Below are positions 46,264 through 56,084 of a DNA stretch of 64,000 nucleotides, piece after piece (the first letter of the stretch is position 1; every line of letters begins with the position of its first letter). The position numbers were made by a program, and so were the translations under genes. Below the pieces are notes generated by a model. That model did no database searches. It saw only the letters and a list, made by a program, of their open reading frames with translations, and was not told the DNA's origin. The DNA lies in contig JANQKS010000036.1 of NCBI GenBank assembly GCA_028281005.1, positions 22,159 through 86,158 on the forward strand. Direction: 5' to 3'. Source of the stretch: Pseudomonadales bacterium (GTDB taxonomy: Bacteria > Pseudomonadota > Gammaproteobacteria > Pseudomonadales > Azotimanducaceae).

Positions 46264-46746
46264 CTAAAAAGGTATATCGTCTTCGAAATCCGTGTCGTCG
46301 GATAACGTTGGCGCATTGTCGGCCATGGGTGGCGAATTAGACTCAAACCCTGTTGGCGCACCTTGAGGCGCACCTTGAGGCGCACCCTGCGGCGCCCCCA
46401 TGCCACCGCCGCCACGGCTGTCTAACATCTGCAGTTCCCGGGCCATGATTTCGGTGCGATAGCGCTTCTGGCCGTCCTGCTCCCAGCTGGTGGTACGTAA
46501 GCTACCTTCGATGTAGACCTTGGAGCCCTTGCGCAAATACTCACCGGCAATCTCCGCCAAGCGCTGGAAACACACCACGTTGTGCCACTCGGTGCGCTCC
46601 TGCTGCTCGCCGCTGGCACGATCACGCCAGCTTTCGGACGTGGCCACACTAAAGTTGGTCACCGCGCTGCCGTTTTGCGCGTATCGGGTTTCCGGATCTC
46701 TGCCCAGATTGCCGATGAGAATGACTTTGTTGATTCCCCTAGCCAT
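46264..46746 (-). CDS. ssb: Single-stranded DNA-binding protein
   Basis: A 160-residue SSB. The OB fold begins [21 protein letters not shown] and includes [22 protein letters not shown]. The linker carries three tandem Gly-Ala-Pro-Gln units from a 12-base DNA repeat (46354-46395), and the end [11 protein letters not shown] is the acidic tip that binds repair partners. The ATG at 46746 gives the standard start MARGINKV; the upstream frame is open but atypical. It is divergent from uvrA across an unusual palindromic spacer. Confidence 0.97.
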   Translation of the reverse strand: MARGINKVILIGNLGRDPETRYAQNGSAVTNFSVATSESWRDRASGEQQERTEWHNVVCFQRLAEIAGEYLRKGSKVYIEGSLRTTSWEQDGQKRYRTEIMARELQMLDSRGGGGMGAPQGAPQGAPQGAPTGFESNSPPMADNAPTLSDDTDFEDDIPF

Positions 46747-46847
46747 TGTTTCACCTATCAAGAGTTATGGTCGACAGTTTAATTCATCCAAGCTTTTTCG
46801 ACACCGTTAAGTTCGCTTTTGGGTGTGGGAGTTTTGGGTTTGACGCC

Positions 46848-46960
46848 GCTAGCCGGGGATGGGGGGTGGTGTTCAGGACCGCATGAATACGTCCGTGTAG
46901 CTGCGCGCGCACATCCCTGTGCGCGACGCTCCTGAACACCACCCCCCATCCCCGACTAGC
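46848..46960. repeat. 113-base inverted repeat with nested hairpin
   Basis: Arms 46848-46878 and 46930-46960 are complementary over 31 bases with a single mismatch. The 51-base loop contains a second perfect stem, CGCGCACA-TCCC-TGTGCGCG (46906-46925). The left arm has a run of six G, the right arm six C. Confidence 0.95.
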
Positions 46961-47106
46961 TTGCATTGACCAAGGCTCCACGGTGAGCGAACTTGGCGTT
47001 GTTGATAACTTGGTGGATTGATCGCGACCGCACTCTTGCGGCTTAAGGGCCGGGACCAAGATTCGGGGCCATCGAGCGAACTGGGGGCGGCCAACTCTTG
47101 GTTTGA

Positions 47107-47302
47107 GTGCTCAATGGGCGTGTCCGTGCCACAGCACATTGGGAGCGTTTAGGCCGAAGCGTCGAGATGGGGACCCGCGCAGCGGGTGCGAGGATTGTCC
47201 GAGTCCCAATTTTCGCGCAGCGAAAATGGTCGAGTTCCGCAGCACCATCTCGACGCTTCGGCCTGCGGACTGTGCTGTGGCACGGACACGCCCATTGAGC
47301 AC
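47107..47302. repeat. 196-base near-palindrome upstream of uvrA
   Basis: The outer arms 47107-47138 and 47271-47302 are perfectly complementary over 32 bases. After a short mismatch, inner arms 47152-47170 and 47245-47263 match over 19 bases. The centre has two further perfect hairpins: ACCCGC-GCA-GCGGGT (47173-47187) and ATTTTCGC-GCA-GCGAAAAT (47209-47227). No target-site duplication is seen at the ends. Confidence 0.95.
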
Positions 47303-47388
47303 GGAGGACCGAGTTTTTATTCACACAAGAGCTTGCCCCGAATTTACGTTCACGCTAATTTGGTTAGTTTCCGTTTGAGGTTCCGACA

Positions 47389-50214
47389 GTGGACACAATC
47401 TCCGTTCGCGGCGCCCGTACCCACAATCTTCGCAACATCGATCTAGAGATCCCGCGGGATAAGCTGGTGATCGTGACCGGGCTGTCGGGTTCAGGTAAAT
47501 CATCGTTGGCTTTCGACACGTTGTATGCCGAGGGCCAACGCCGCTATGTCGAGTCGCTGTCGGCGTACGCCAGACAGTTTCTGTCGATGATGGAGAAGCC
47601 TGACGTTGACCACATCGAAGGGCTGTCGCCGGCCATCTCCATCGAACAAAAGTCCACCTCGCACAATCCGCGCTCCACGGTGGGCACCATTACCGAAATC
47701 TACGACTACTTGCGGTTGTTGTTTGCCCGGGTCGGCGAGCCGCGCTGCCCGGATCACAATTTGCCGCTGGCGGCACAGACGGTGAGTCAGATGGTGGACC
47801 AGGTGATGGCCAAGGAAGAGGGTGAGCGGATCATGATCACCGCGCCGGTGGTGACCGAACGCAAGGGTGAACACCTGCACGTGTTTCAGGATCTACGGAG
47901 CAATGGTTTTGTGCGCGCGCGCATTGACGGCATTGTTGTGGACTTAGACGCCACCCCTGATTTGGACAAAAACAAGAAGCACACCATCGAGGCGGTCATC
48001 GACCGGGTGCGCGTCCGCGACGATATTCAGCAGCGCCTGGCGGAAAGTTTTGAAACTGCACTCCAGCTCACCGATGGGGTGGCGCTGGTGCGCAGTATGG
48101 ATGATGAAGACGCTGAACCGCTGATCTTCTCAGCGCGTTTTGCGTGCCCCACTTGCGGCTACAGCATCTCCGAGCTCGAACCCCGCATGTTTTCATTTAA
48201 CAACCCCGCGGGTGCGTGCGAAGTGTGTGACGGTTTGGGGGTGACCAATTTCTTTGATCCGGATCTGGTGGTGGCCGACCCCGACCTGACTTTGGCGGAG
48301 GGCGCCATTCGCGGTTGGGACAGACGCAACGTCTACTACTTTCACATGTTGTCTTCGCTGGCGGAGCACTATGGCTTCGACGTGGAGGTGCCGTTTAAGA
48401 AGCTCAGTAAAAAACATCAGCAGGCGATTCTGTACGGCAGTGGGCAAACGCGCATCGATTTCAGCTATGCCAACGATCGTGGTGACATCATCCGCCGCCG
48501 CCATCGTTTTGAAGGGGTCATTCCAAACATGGAACGCCGCTACCACGAAACCGACTCCAACATGGTGCGCGAAAACTTACAGAAGTTTTTGCGCGTGGCG
48601 GACTGTCCTGCGTGTTTGGGCACCCGTCTGCGCAAAGAGTCGCGCCATGTCTTCATCAATGACGCGACGTTGCCGGAAATCACCCATGGCTCCGTGGAAG
48701 ACACGCTCAACCACTTCAAAAAGCTCAAGCTGAAAGGGCAGCGCGCAGCCATCGCCGACAAGATTCTTAAGGAGATCATTGCGCGCCTGCAGTTTTTGGT
48801 CGACGTGGGCTTAAACTATTTAACCTTGGATCGCAGCGCAGAAACGCTGTCCGGCGGCGAAGCCCAACGGATCCGCCTGGCGAGTCAGATCGGCGCTGGA
48901 TTGGTTGGTGTGATGTATATCCTCGACGAACCCTCAATTGGATTACATCAGCGCGATAATGAACGCCTCTTGCGGACGCTAGAACACCTACGCGACCTGG
49001 GCAATACGGTGTTGGTGGTTGAACACGATGAAGAAGCCATCCGCGCCGCGGACTTTCTGATCGACATTGGCCCCGGCGCCGGCGTACACGGCGGCAAAAT
49101 TGTCGCCGCGGGTAGTATCGACGACATCGTAGACACCAAAAATTCCATTACCGGGCAATATCTGTCTGGTAAAAAAGCCATCGCAATCCCTAAAACGCGC
49201 CACGCGTTTGACGAGGATAAAGTGCTGCGTCTAGTCGGCGCGCGCGGCAACAATCTGCAGGAAGTGAGCATTGCAATACCCTGCGGTTTGCTGACCTGCG
49301 TGACCGGTGTGTCCGGGTCGGGTAAATCGACGCTCATCAATCAAACCCTTTACCCGATCGCGGCAACTCGCTTGAACAAAGCCGAAAGTTTAAGCCCCGC
49401 GGAGCATGAAAACATTGAAGGCATGCAACACCTGGATAAGGTGGTGGACATCGATCAAAGCCCAATTGGGCGAACGCCGCGCTCCAATCCCGCCACCTAC
49501 ACGGGTTTGTTCACCCCCATCAGAGAACTGTTCGCCCAGGTTCCGGAAGCCCGCGCACGGGGCTACAAACCCGGCCGCTTCAGCTTCAACGTTAAGGGTG
49601 GGCGCTGTGAGGCTTGCCAGGGGGACGGCGTGCTAAAGGTAGAGATGCATTTTCTGCCGGACGTTTATGTACCCTGCGACGAATGTAAAGGCAAACGCTA
49701 TAACCGCGAGACCCTCGACATTCGTTATAAAGGTAAAAACATCCATGAAGTGCTGGATATGACGGTGGAGGATGCACGCGAGTTTTTTGACGCCGTGCCG
49801 ATGTTGTCCCGCAAGTTGCAGACGTTAATGGATGTCGGCTTGTCCTATGTTCGCCTGGGTCAATCTGCTACAACGTTGTCTGGAGGCGAAGCACAGCGGG
49901 TGAAGTTATCGCGGGAATTGTCCAAACGCGATACCGGTCAGACTTTATACATCCTCGATGAACCCACTACCGGCCTGCATTTTCACGACATAGCCCAGCT
50001 GTTGGACGTTTTGCACAGACTACGCGATCATGGTAATACCGTAGTGGTGATTGAACACAACCTCGATGTCATCAAAACCGCTGACTGGATCATCGACCTA
50101 GGACCGGAGGGCGGCTCCGGAGGTGGCACCATCGTTGCCACGGGTACACCCGAACAAGTGGCGAAAAACAAAAAATCCCATACCGGACGGTTCTTGAAAC
50201 AAGTGCTGGGCTAG
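47389..50214 (+). CDS. uvrA: Excinuclease ABC subunit A
   Basis: A 941-residue damage-recognition ATPase of nucleotide-excision repair. Both ATP sites show Walker A ([13 protein letters not shown] and [13 protein letters not shown]) and ABC signatures ([14 protein letters not shown] and [14 protein letters not shown]). Zinc modules are [16 protein letters not shown] with CEVCDGLG, and CEACQGDGV with [10 protein letters not shown]. Length equals E. coli UvrA. The GTG start follows GAGG by nine bases. Confidence 0.98.
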   Translation: MDTISVRGARTHNLRNIDLEIPRDKLVIVTGLSGSGKSSLAFDTLYAEGQRRYVESLSAYARQFLSMMEKPDVDHIEGLSPAISIEQKSTSHNPRSTVGTITEIYDYLRLLFARVGEPRCPDHNLPLAAQTVSQMVDQVMAKEEGERIMITAPVVTERKGEHLHVFQDLRSNGFVRARIDGIVVDLDATPDLDKNKKHTIEAVIDRVRVRDDIQQRLAESFETALQLTDGVALVRSMDDEDAEPLIFSARFACPTCGYSISELEPRMFSFNNPAGACEVCDGLGVTNFFDPDLVVADPDLTLAEGAIRGWDRRNVYYFHMLSSLAEHYGFDVEVPFKKLSKKHQQAILYGSGQTRIDFSYANDRGDIIRRRHRFEGVIPNMERRYHETDSNMVRENLQKFLRVADCPACLGTRLRKESRHVFINDATLPEITHGSVEDTLNHFKKLKLKGQRAAIADKILKEIIARLQFLVDVGLNYLTLDRSAETLSGGEAQRIRLASQIGAGLVGVMYILDEPSIGLHQRDNERLLRTLEHLRDLGNTVLVVEHDEEAIRAADFLIDIGPGAGVHGGKIVAAGSIDDIVDTKNSITGQYLSGKKAIAIPKTRHAFDEDKVLRLVGARGNNLQEVSIAIPCGLLTCVTGVSGSGKSTLINQTLYPIAATRLNKAESLSPAEHENIEGMQHLDKVVDIDQSPIGRTPRSNPATYTGLFTPIRELFAQVPEARARGYKPGRFSFNVKGGRCEACQGDGVLKVEMHFLPDVYVPCDECKGKRYNRETLDIRYKGKNIHEVLDMTVEDAREFFDAVPMLSRKLQTLMDVGLSYVRLGQSATTLSGGEAQRVKLSRELSKRDTGQTLYILDEPTTGLHFHDIAQLLDVLHRLRDHGNTVVVIEHNLDVIKTADWIIDLGPEGGSGGGTIVATGTPEQVAKNKKSHTGRFLKQVLG

Positions 50215-50239
50215 GCATGACCAGGCGCGGCGCGTACAA

Positions 50240-50290
50240 CACCGCCAAAAAACGGAGAAGCTAGGAAGCTAGGAAAATAGCTAGGCGGTG
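50240..50290. terminator. Possible hairpin between uvrA and the aminotransferase
   Basis: CACCGCC (50240-50246) and GGCGGTG (50284-50290) are complementary across a 37-base loop holding the short repeat AGCTAGGA-AGCTAGGA. The two genes converge here. Weak as a terminator. Confidence 0.35.
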
Positions 50291-50293
50291 CGT

Positions 50294-51418
50294 TTAGCCG
50301 GGTAAACTGTTGCGCAGCGCGTTTACGCACAACAGTACATTTTCTTGTCTTGCGGAATAACCCATCAGGCCAATCCGCCAGACTTTGCCCGCAAAGGCGC
50401 CCAAACCGGCACCAATTTCCAGGTTATAGCGGGACAGCAGTTGTTTACGTACGTCCGCTTCGCTCACGCCGTCCGGGACAGACACTAGATTGAGTTGCGG
50501 CAATCGATAGCCGGCGTCCACGACGAGGTCGAGGCCTAAACTCTGCAACCCCTCCGCCAGCAATGTATGCATCTCACGATGCCGCTGCCAGGCTCCTTGT
50601 AAGCCTTCTTCATGCAACATTAGCAAGGCTTCGTGCAAGCCGTACATGGCGTTGACCGGGGCGGTGTGGTGATAGGTACGTGCGCCCTCCCCTTCCCAAT
50701 ACGCCATCAACAATGACAAATCCAGGAACCAGCTTTGCACCGGCGTGTTGCGGGCTTTCACTCGTGCAGCGGCTGCATCACTGTAGGTGATGAGGCTTAT
50801 TCCAGGTGGACAGGACAAACACTTTTGCGTGCCGGAGTAGGCGACGTCGACGTGCCAATCGTCAACATGCAGTTCGATGCCGCCGAGGCCAGTGACCGTG
50901 TCTACGATGGTCAAACATCCGGCGTCCTTGGCAATGCCACATAAAGTGGCCACATCTGAGCAGACGCCGGTGGAGGTTTCCGCGTGCACAAAGGCGACTA
51001 CCTTTGCGTCACCGTGTTGTTTGAGCGTAGCTCGTAGTTTTTCCGGATCGACCTGGCTACCCCACTCATCTTCGACGGTGACCAACTCGCCGCCCATACG
51101 GCGCACGTTTTCACACATACGCATGCCGAAAACACCGTTTACGCAGACGATAACTTTGTCGCCCGGCTCCAACAAGTTGGCGAACGCTGCTTCCATACCG
51201 GCCGAACCCGGCGCGGACAACGGCAGCGTTAAGCTGTTGCTGGTGTTGAAGGCATAACGCATCAAGGCTTTGATGTCGTCCATCAAGCCTATAAATTGGG
51301 GGTCGAGGTGACCTATGGTCGGCTGCGCGGTAGCAGCCAACACGCGGGGATGAACGTCGGACGGGCCAGGGCCCATCAACGTTCGGGGTGTGGGGGTAAA
51401 ACGTGCGTAAGCTGACAC
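50294..51418 (-). CDS. Class V aminotransferase, alanine/serine-glyoxylate type
   Basis: A 374-residue PLP enzyme. The start TPRTLMGPGPSDVHPRVLAA, then VDTVTGLGGIELHVDDW (PLP-binding Asp) and AYSGTQKCLSCPPGIS (PLP Lys), is characteristic of alanine-glyoxylate and serine-glyoxylate aminotransferases. The specific amino donor is not certain. Its GTG start overlaps the rplQ stop by one base (TAGTG), so it is attached to the end of the ribosomal alpha operon and probably translated from that transcript. Confidence 0.9.
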   Translation of the reverse strand: MSAYARFTPTPRTLMGPGPSDVHPRVLAATAQPTIGHLDPQFIGLMDDIKALMRYAFNTSNSLTLPLSAPGSAGMEAAFANLLEPGDKVIVCVNGVFGMRMCENVRRMGGELVTVEDEWGSQVDPEKLRATLKQHGDAKVVAFVHAETSTGVCSDVATLCGIAKDAGCLTIVDTVTGLGGIELHVDDWHVDVAYSGTQKCLSCPPGISLITYSDAAAARVKARNTPVQSWFLDLSLLMAYWEGEGARTYHHTAPVNAMYGLHEALLMLHEEGLQGAWQRHREMHTLLAEGLQSLGLDLVVDAGYRLPQLNLVSVPDGVSEADVRKQLLSRYNLEIGAGLGAFAGKVWRIGLMGYSARQENVLLCVNALRNSLPG

Positions 51419-51975
51419 TAGCTCTTGTCTTTGGGGTCGGCTTGTTCGGCGTCAGCCTCCGCAGTGGTCTCTTCAGCCGATGATTCTTCGACTATCTCCG
51501 CATCTTCGACATCGTCAGCAGCTTCGGCTGTATCTTCATCTGTACCTTCAGCCGTTTCTTCGGTGCCCTCTTCTGCACCCTCAAACTCGTCGTCATCATA
51601 CTCGTCGAACAGCTCTACCGGCCGGTCTACCAGTTCAATAAAGGCCATGGGTGCTGCGTCACCGGTGCGAAAGCCACACTTCAATATGCGGGTGTAACCC
51701 CCGGGGCGATCCTGGTACCGCGGCCCCAACTCGGTGAACAACTTACCGACTGCTGCCTTATCGCGGGTACGAGAAAAAGCCAAGCGACGGTTAGCCACGG
51801 AATCTTCTTTGGCCAGCGTAATCAGCGGCTCCGCTATGCGACGCAGTTCCTTCGCCTTAGGCACAGTGGTTTTAATCACTTCATGCTCGATCAACGACGC
51901 CGCCATGTTGCGGAACATCGCCTGACGATGAGAGCTGTTGCGGTTTAACTGTCTGCCACTCTTACGATGACGCAT
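51418..51975 (-). CDS. rplQ: Ribosomal protein L17 with acidic C-terminal tail
   Basis: The first 120 residues are a normal L17: [20 protein letters not shown], then [16 protein letters not shown] and [20 protein letters not shown]. The last 60 or so are almost entirely Glu, Asp, Ala, Thr and Ser, making a 185-residue protein against 127 in E. coli. The tail is in frame with the downstream coupling site, so it is not a sequencing artefact by context. AGGAAAG lies before the ATG. Confidence 0.95.
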   Translation of the reverse strand: MRHRKSGRQLNRNSSHRQAMFRNMAASLIEHEVIKTTVPKAKELRRIAEPLITLAKEDSVANRRLAFSRTRDKAAVGKLFTELGPRYQDRPGGYTRILKCGFRTGDAAPMAFIELVDRPVELFDEYDDDEFEGAEEGTEETAEGTDEDTAEAADDVEDAEIVEESSAEETTAEADAEQADPKDKS

Positions 51976-51997
51976 TGTTCTTTCCTATCAGTACACC

Positions 51998-52093
51998 AGT
52001 GCTTCACAGCACTATTCAATCCCGGTCCGCGTAGAGCGAGTATTCAAGCCTGCTTGAATACTCGCCGGTCGCCTAATTCAAAATTAGGCGACC
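51998..52093 (-). other. Three strong hairpins in the rpoA-rplQ spacer
   Basis: In transcript order: an 11-base stem with 5-base loop (52067-52077 with 52083-52093) that contains the rpoA stop; a perfect 14-base stem with only 2 unpaired bases (52036-52049 with 52052-52065); and a 6-base stem AGTGCT-TCAC-AGCACT (51998-52013). None has a U-tract. They could attenuate, process or stabilise the RNA between rpoA and rplQ. Confidence 0.85.
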
Positions 52094-53076
52094 CGACCAC
52101 CTTGTAAATTCGCAGGCGGCCAATTCTCCAAGCGCATGCCCAACGACAGGCCGCGGGATGCCAATACATCTTTAATTTCAGTCAGAGACTTTTTACCCAG
52201 ATTGGGCGTCTTCAGCAGCTCCACTTCGGTGCGCTGGATCAGATCACCAATGTAGTAGATGTTCTCAGCTTTTAAGCAGTTGGCTGAACGTACAGTAAGC
52301 TCCAAGTCATCTACCGGGCGGATGAGGATCGGGTCAATCTCATCTTCCTTCTCTTCCACAACCTGCTCGCTTTCGCTCTCTAGGTCGACAAACACGGCTA
52401 GCTGGTGCTGCAAAATGGTGGCAGCGCGGCGAATGGCTTCTTCCGGGTCGATGGTGCCGTTGGTTTCCAAATCCAGAATCAGCTTGTCCAGGTCGGTGCG
52501 CTGTTCTACACGGGTGCTCTCGACGCTGTAGGCCACACGTTTCATAGGGCTATACGATGCGTCTAGACGCAGCACTCCGATTGGACGGCTGTCTTCTTCC
52601 TCGTTCAAAGAATCCACCGGCACATAGCCACGACCACGCGAAACGCGCGCTTCGATCCGGATGGCTCCGTTGTCGTTCAACGTGCAGATGACATGGTCAG
52701 GGTTGGCCACTTCCACATCTTGGGTCAACTGGAAGTCGCCCGCAGTGACTTCACCGCCACCTTCTTTGCTGAGGGAGATGATGGCTTCATCCTGGTTGTG
52801 CAACACCACCGCAATCCCTTTCAAGTTGAGCAGGATATCGATGACATCTTCCTGCACACCCTCCAAGGTGCTGTACTCGTGTTGTACACCATCAATTTGA
52901 ACTTCAGTGATGGCGCAACCCGGCATCGAGGACAGCAGAATTCTTCTGAGCGTATTGCCGAGGGTGTGACCAAAACCGCGCTCTAACGGTTCCAAGGTGA
53001 CTTTGGCCCGAGTGGGGCTGTCCGCCTGGATATCGATGTTCCGCGGGGTCAAAAACTCGTTCGCCAACTGTGACAT
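52084..53076 (-). CDS. rpoA: RNA polymerase alpha subunit
   Basis: A 330-residue subunit. The N-terminal domain for dimerisation shows [21 protein letters not shown] and [16 protein letters not shown]; the C-terminal domain that touches UP elements and activators ends [22 protein letters not shown] and then [13 protein letters not shown]. Length is the same as in E. coli. It sits between rpsD and rplQ as usual, but a hairpin-rich spacer separates it from rplQ. Confidence 0.99.
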   Translation of the reverse strand: MSQLANEFLTPRNIDIQADSPTRAKVTLEPLERGFGHTLGNTLRRILLSSMPGCAITEVQIDGVQHEYSTLEGVQEDVIDILLNLKGIAVVLHNQDEAIISLSKEGGGEVTAGDFQLTQDVEVANPDHVICTLNDNGAIRIEARVSRGRGYVPVDSLNEEEDSRPIGVLRLDASYSPMKRVAYSVESTRVEQRTDLDKLILDLETNGTIDPEEAIRRAATILQHQLAVFVDLESESEQVVEEKEDEIDPILIRPVDDLELTVRSANCLKAENIYYIGDLIQRTEVELLKTPNLGKKSLTEIKDVLASRGLSLGMRLENWPPANLQGGRVA

Positions 53077-53116
53077 ATATTTTGTCTCCTAACGCGCTCG
53101 TGCGCTTTAAGTTCTC

Positions 53117-53737
53117 TTACTTGGAGTAAAGCTCAACAATGAGGTTTTCATTGATTTCCGACGGCAGCTCTTCGCGGTCGGGAAGGCGCTTAAACACACC
53201 TTCAAATTTTTCTGCGTCTACGTCGACCCATTCGATGGGGCTGCGTTGCGCGGACAGCTGCATGGCGGCCTGGATGCGCAATTGGTCGCGAGCTTTCTCG
53301 GCCACCGCCACAACATCTTCAGGACGTACTTGATAAGAAGCGATGTTGACGACGGAGCCGTTCACCGTGATGGCTTTGTGTGACACCAACTGGCGGGATT
53401 CAGCGCGGGTAGAGCCATATCCCATGCGGTAGACCACGTTATCCAAGCGGCTTTCCAACAACTGTAGTAGGTTGGTGCCGGTGGCGCCTTTGCGGCGATC
53501 CGCTTTCTTGTAGTAATTACGAAATTGCTTCTCCAGCACGCCATAGGTGCGGCGTACTTTCTGCTTTTCGCGCAACTGCACCGCGTAGTCCGACATGCGT
53601 CCACGACGCACACCATGCTGACCTGGCGCATGATCGATCTTGCATTTGGAGTCGATGGGGCGCACACCGCTCTTCAAGAACAGATCCGTGCCTTCTCGGC
53701 GGCTCAACTTGAGTTTTGGACCTAAATATCGGGCCAT
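53117..53737 (-). CDS. rpsD: Ribosomal protein S4
   Basis: A 206-residue primary 16S-binding protein, the same length as in E. coli. It starts [19 protein letters not shown] and carries the S4 RNA-binding domain ([23 protein letters not shown]). The N-terminal Cys cluster of zinc-type S4 is absent. In relatives S4 also represses its own operon by binding mRNA upstream of rpsM. Confidence 0.99.
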   Translation of the reverse strand: MARYLGPKLKLSRREGTDLFLKSGVRPIDSKCKIDHAPGQHGVRRGRMSDYAVQLREKQKVRRTYGVLEKQFRNYYKKADRRKGATGTNLLQLLESRLDNVVYRMGYGSTRAESRQLVSHKAITVNGSVVNIASYQVRPEDVVAVAEKARDQLRIQAAMQLSAQRSPIEWVDVDAEKFEGVFKRLPDREELPSEINENLIVELYSK

Positions 53738-53765
53738 AACCTACCTCTTTTAATCCTTTATGCGC

Positions 53766-54140
53766 TTAAACGCGTCGTTTCTTCGGCGGACGACAACCGT
53801 TATGGGGAATGGGTGTCACATCCGAAATGCTGTTGATCTTCAAACCTGCCGCGTTCAACGCGCGCACTGCCGATTCACGGCCGGGACCGGGACCCTTAAC
53901 AAACACGTCTACGCTTTTCATGCCAAACTCCAGCGCGGTATTGCTGGCCCGTTCCGCCGCTACCTGGGCCGCAAACGGGGTACTTTTGCGTGAACCACGG
54001 AAACCGGATCCACCTGCCGTTGCCCAACACAGGGCATTACCCTGCCGATCGCTGATGGTAATGATGGTGTTGTTAAAGGAAGCGTGAATGTGCGCCACTC
54101 CATCAATCACCACTCGTTTGGCTTTCTTACGTTCTGCCAT
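53766..54140 (-). CDS. rpsK: Ribosomal protein S11
   Basis: A 124-residue platform protein of the 30S subunit. Typical segments are [22 protein letters not shown] and [17 protein letters not shown], ending [18 protein letters not shown]. Slightly shorter than the E. coli protein (129) at the N-terminus. It lies between rpsM and rpsD. Confidence 0.99.
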   Translation of the reverse strand: MAERKKAKRVVIDGVAHIHASFNNTIITISDRQGNALCWATAGGSGFRGSRKSTPFAAQVAAERASNTALEFGMKSVDVFVKGPGPGRESAVRALNAAGLKINSISDVTPIPHNGCRPPKKRRV

Positions 54141-54154
54141 GAATCTATTTCCTG

Positions 54155-54511
54155 TTACTTACGAATCGGACGACGCGGACCTTTGCGCGTACGCGCGTTG
54201 GTGCGAGTGCGTTGCCCGTGTACCGGCAAATGCCTACGGTGGCGCATGCCGCGATAACATCCCAAGTCCATCAAACGTTTGATGTTCATGGAGGTTTCCC
54301 GACGCAAATCACCTTCGACAGACAGTTTCGCCACTTCGTTACGAATGGCGTCCAAATTGGCTTCGTCCAGCTCACCAATTTTTGCAGTTGGATCTACGCC
54401 TGCGCCGTCACAGATCTTTTCCGCCGTGGTGCGCCCAATCCCGAAGATGTAGGTCAACGAGATTCGTGCGTGTTTGTTATCTGGGATGTTGATACCGGCA
54501 ATACGTGCCAT
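54155..54511 (-). CDS. rpsM: Ribosomal protein S13
   Basis: A 118-residue head protein of the 30S subunit that contacts tRNA and bridges to L5. It begins [20 protein letters not shown] and ends [20 protein letters not shown], the basic tail that reaches the P site. First gene of the alpha operon. Confidence 0.99.
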   Translation of the reverse strand: MARIAGINIPDNKHARISLTYIFGIGRTTAEKICDGAGVDPTAKIGELDEANLDAIRNEVAKLSVEGDLRRETSMNIKRLMDLGCYRGMRHRRHLPVHGQRTRTNARTRKGPRRPIRK

Positions 54512-54543
54512 TTATACGCTCCGTTGTTTTCTTTACCGCACGC

Positions 54544-54559
54544 CCAGGGTTAACCCTGG
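54544..54559. repeat. 16-base perfect palindrome at the rpmJ stop
   Basis: CCAGGGTT-AACCCTGG is self-complementary and contains the rpmJ stop codon. It lies between rpmJ and rpsM and could be a small RNA hairpin or part of an S4-type control site (inference). Confidence 0.6.
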
Positions 54560-54666
54560 CGCTGCTTATGCCGCGGTTCTGCGCTGCAAATGACGCGGAC
54601 CACGCCTTTGCGCTTGACAATTTTGCAGTTCCTGCAGATCTTTTTGACTGATGCTCTAACTTTCAT
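54550..54666 (-). CDS. rpmJ: Ribosomal protein L36, zinc form
   Basis: A 38-residue gene read from the ATG at 54666: [20 protein letters not shown], then [18 protein letters not shown]. Cys11, Cys14, Cys27 and His33 form the zinc site, so this is the C+ type. It lies between secY and rpsM, its normal place. Confidence 0.97.
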   Translation of the reverse strand: MKVRASVKKICRNCKIVKRKGVVRVICSAEPRHKQRQG

Positions 54667-54703
54667 AATTCATATCGCTTTTCAAAAGAGTGCCGCACTT
54701 AGC

Positions 54704-56044
54704 CTAGCCGCCTCGATTACGCCCATACCCTTGTAGGTTGGATTTCTCCATCAACTTGGCGTACTGACTCGACATCAAGTGCGACTGCACCTGGGACATA
54801 AAATCCATCGCCACCACCACCACAATCAGCAACGCCGTGCCGCCGAGTTGGAAAGTGATATCAAACGCCACAATCATGAATTCCGGCAGCAAACACACCA
54901 GCGTCACATAGAGCGCGCCAAATACGGTGAGGCGCGTGATCACGTCATCGATGTATTTTGCGGTCTGCTGACCGGGACGTATCCCAGGCACATAGGCGCC
55001 TTGGCGCTTTAAGTTGTCCGCCACGTCCTTCGGATCAAACATGATGGCGGTGTAGAAGAAGCTGAAAAACACAATCCCCGCAGCAAACATCATGATGTAC
55101 AGCGGCTGACCGGGCGATAACACCAAGGAGATTTCCTGCAACCATCCCATGCCTTCGTTGGTACCAAACCAACTCGCCATAGACGCCGGCGCTAACAACA
55201 GGCTCGAGGCAAAGATGGCCGGAATGACGCCTGCCATGTTGATCTTCAGCGGCAAATGACTGCTTTGCGCCTGATACATGCGGCGGCCCTGCTGCCGTTT
55301 TGCGTAGTTCACGGTGATACGCCGCTGACCCCGCTCTACCCGAACAATAAACCAGATCACACCGATCGCGATGGCGGTCATGAACAACAAGGCAATGATG
55401 TTGATCTGATCTTGCCGCGCGGCTTCGAACACTTGCCCAAGCGCGGCCGGAAAACCCGACACAATGCCGGCGAAGATCAACAGGGAAATGCCGTTCCCCA
55501 CACCCCGCTCCGTGATCTGCTCACCCAGCCACATCATAAAGATAGATCCCGTGATCAGACTGATCGAGGACACGAAGTAAAAGGTAAAACCCGGGTCAAA
55601 CGCCAACCCTTGGTTGGCTAAGGTGACGGTCAGAGATACGCCCTGAATGGTGGCAATACCCAGCGTGAGGTAGCGTGTCGCCTTGGTGATACGACGGCGA
55701 CCGGCCTCACCTTCTTTGCGCCACTGCTGAAACTGCGGGTACATCATGGTCATCAGATTCATGATGATACTGGCAGTAATGTAGGGGATAACCCCAAGCG
55801 CAAGGATACTCATGCGCTCCCATGCACCACCGGAGAACATATTAAACAGCTCAAGGATGCCGCCTTGGTTTTGATTGAACAGCGCCTGCAACTGACTGGG
55901 GTCGATACCCGGCACCGGTATGTGGGTGCCTACCCGATACACTAACAGGGCAAACAATACGAACAGCAAGCGGCTGCGGAGTTCGGCGACCCCCGCTTGA
56001 TTTCCCGCTAACTGGTTAGCTATTTCGCTGGCATTGCGTGACAT
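54704..56044 (-). CDS. secY: Preprotein translocase subunit SecY
   Basis: A 446-residue, ten-helix channel protein for Sec export. Signatures include RLLFVLFALLVYRVGTHIPVPG, the plug-region neighbourhood FNMFSGGAWERMSILALGV and GYGRNRGG at the end. Length matches E. coli. Last large gene of the spc operon, followed by rpmJ. Confidence 0.99.
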   Translation of the reverse strand: MSRNASEIANQLAGNQAGVAELRSRLLFVLFALLVYRVGTHIPVPGIDPSQLQALFNQNQGGILELFNMFSGGAWERMSILALGVIPYITASIIMNLMTMMYPQFQQWRKEGEAGRRRITKATRYLTLGIATIQGVSLTVTLANQGLAFDPGFTFYFVSSISLITGSIFMMWLGEQITERGVGNGISLLIFAGIVSGFPAALGQVFEAARQDQINIIALLFMTAIAIGVIWFIVRVERGQRRITVNYAKRQQGRRMYQAQSSHLPLKINMAGVIPAIFASSLLLAPASMASWFGTNEGMGWLQEISLVLSPGQPLYIMMFAAGIVFFSFFYTAIMFDPKDVADNLKRQGAYVPGIRPGQQTAKYIDDVITRLTVFGALYVTLVCLLPEFMIVAFDITFQLGGTALLIVVVVAMDFMSQVQSHLMSSQYAKLMEKSNLQGYGRNRGG

Positions 56045-56052
56045 TGTTTGTC

Positions 56053-56078
56053 CCGTTAATTAGTACCGTTAGTTAGTA
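56053..56078. repeat. Tandem pair of 13-base units between rplO and secY
   Basis: CCGTTAATTAGTA is followed directly by CCGTTAGTTAGTA (12 of 13 bases alike), just upstream of the secY start. Confidence 0.8.
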
Positions 56079-56084
56079 AGAGGC

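Larger units (their letters stand above)
46747..47388. other. 640-base ssb-uvrA spacer rich in palindromes
   Basis: No protein gene is credible here; short frames on both strands are mirror images of the inverted repeats. It contains two large inverted repeats (46848-46960 and 47107-47302) and, between them, a smaller stem ACCAAGA/TCTTGGT (47055-47061 with 47096-47102). The last 85 bases lead to uvrA, with GAGG at 47376-47379 ahead of the GTG start. I could not find a convincing LexA box (CTG-N10-CAG). Confidence 0.6.

Noticed and set aside
47107..47302. Insertion-sequence call for the 196-base palindrome
   Set aside because: No transposase, no target-site duplication and no proof of other copies; it is kept as an inverted repeat only.
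47043..47378. Several open frames of 60-95 codons on both strands in the ssb-uvrA spacer
   Set aside because: Their translations mirror each other because they lie in the two arms of the large palindrome; no ribosome sites and no recognisable protein.
46747..47388. LexA/SOS box for ssb and uvrA
   Set aside because: I could not find a convincing CTG-N10-CAG with the usual AT-rich centre.
54512..54703. Spacer between secY and rpsM as empty
   Set aside because: It encodes the 38-residue L36 protein, which is short but clearly recognisable.
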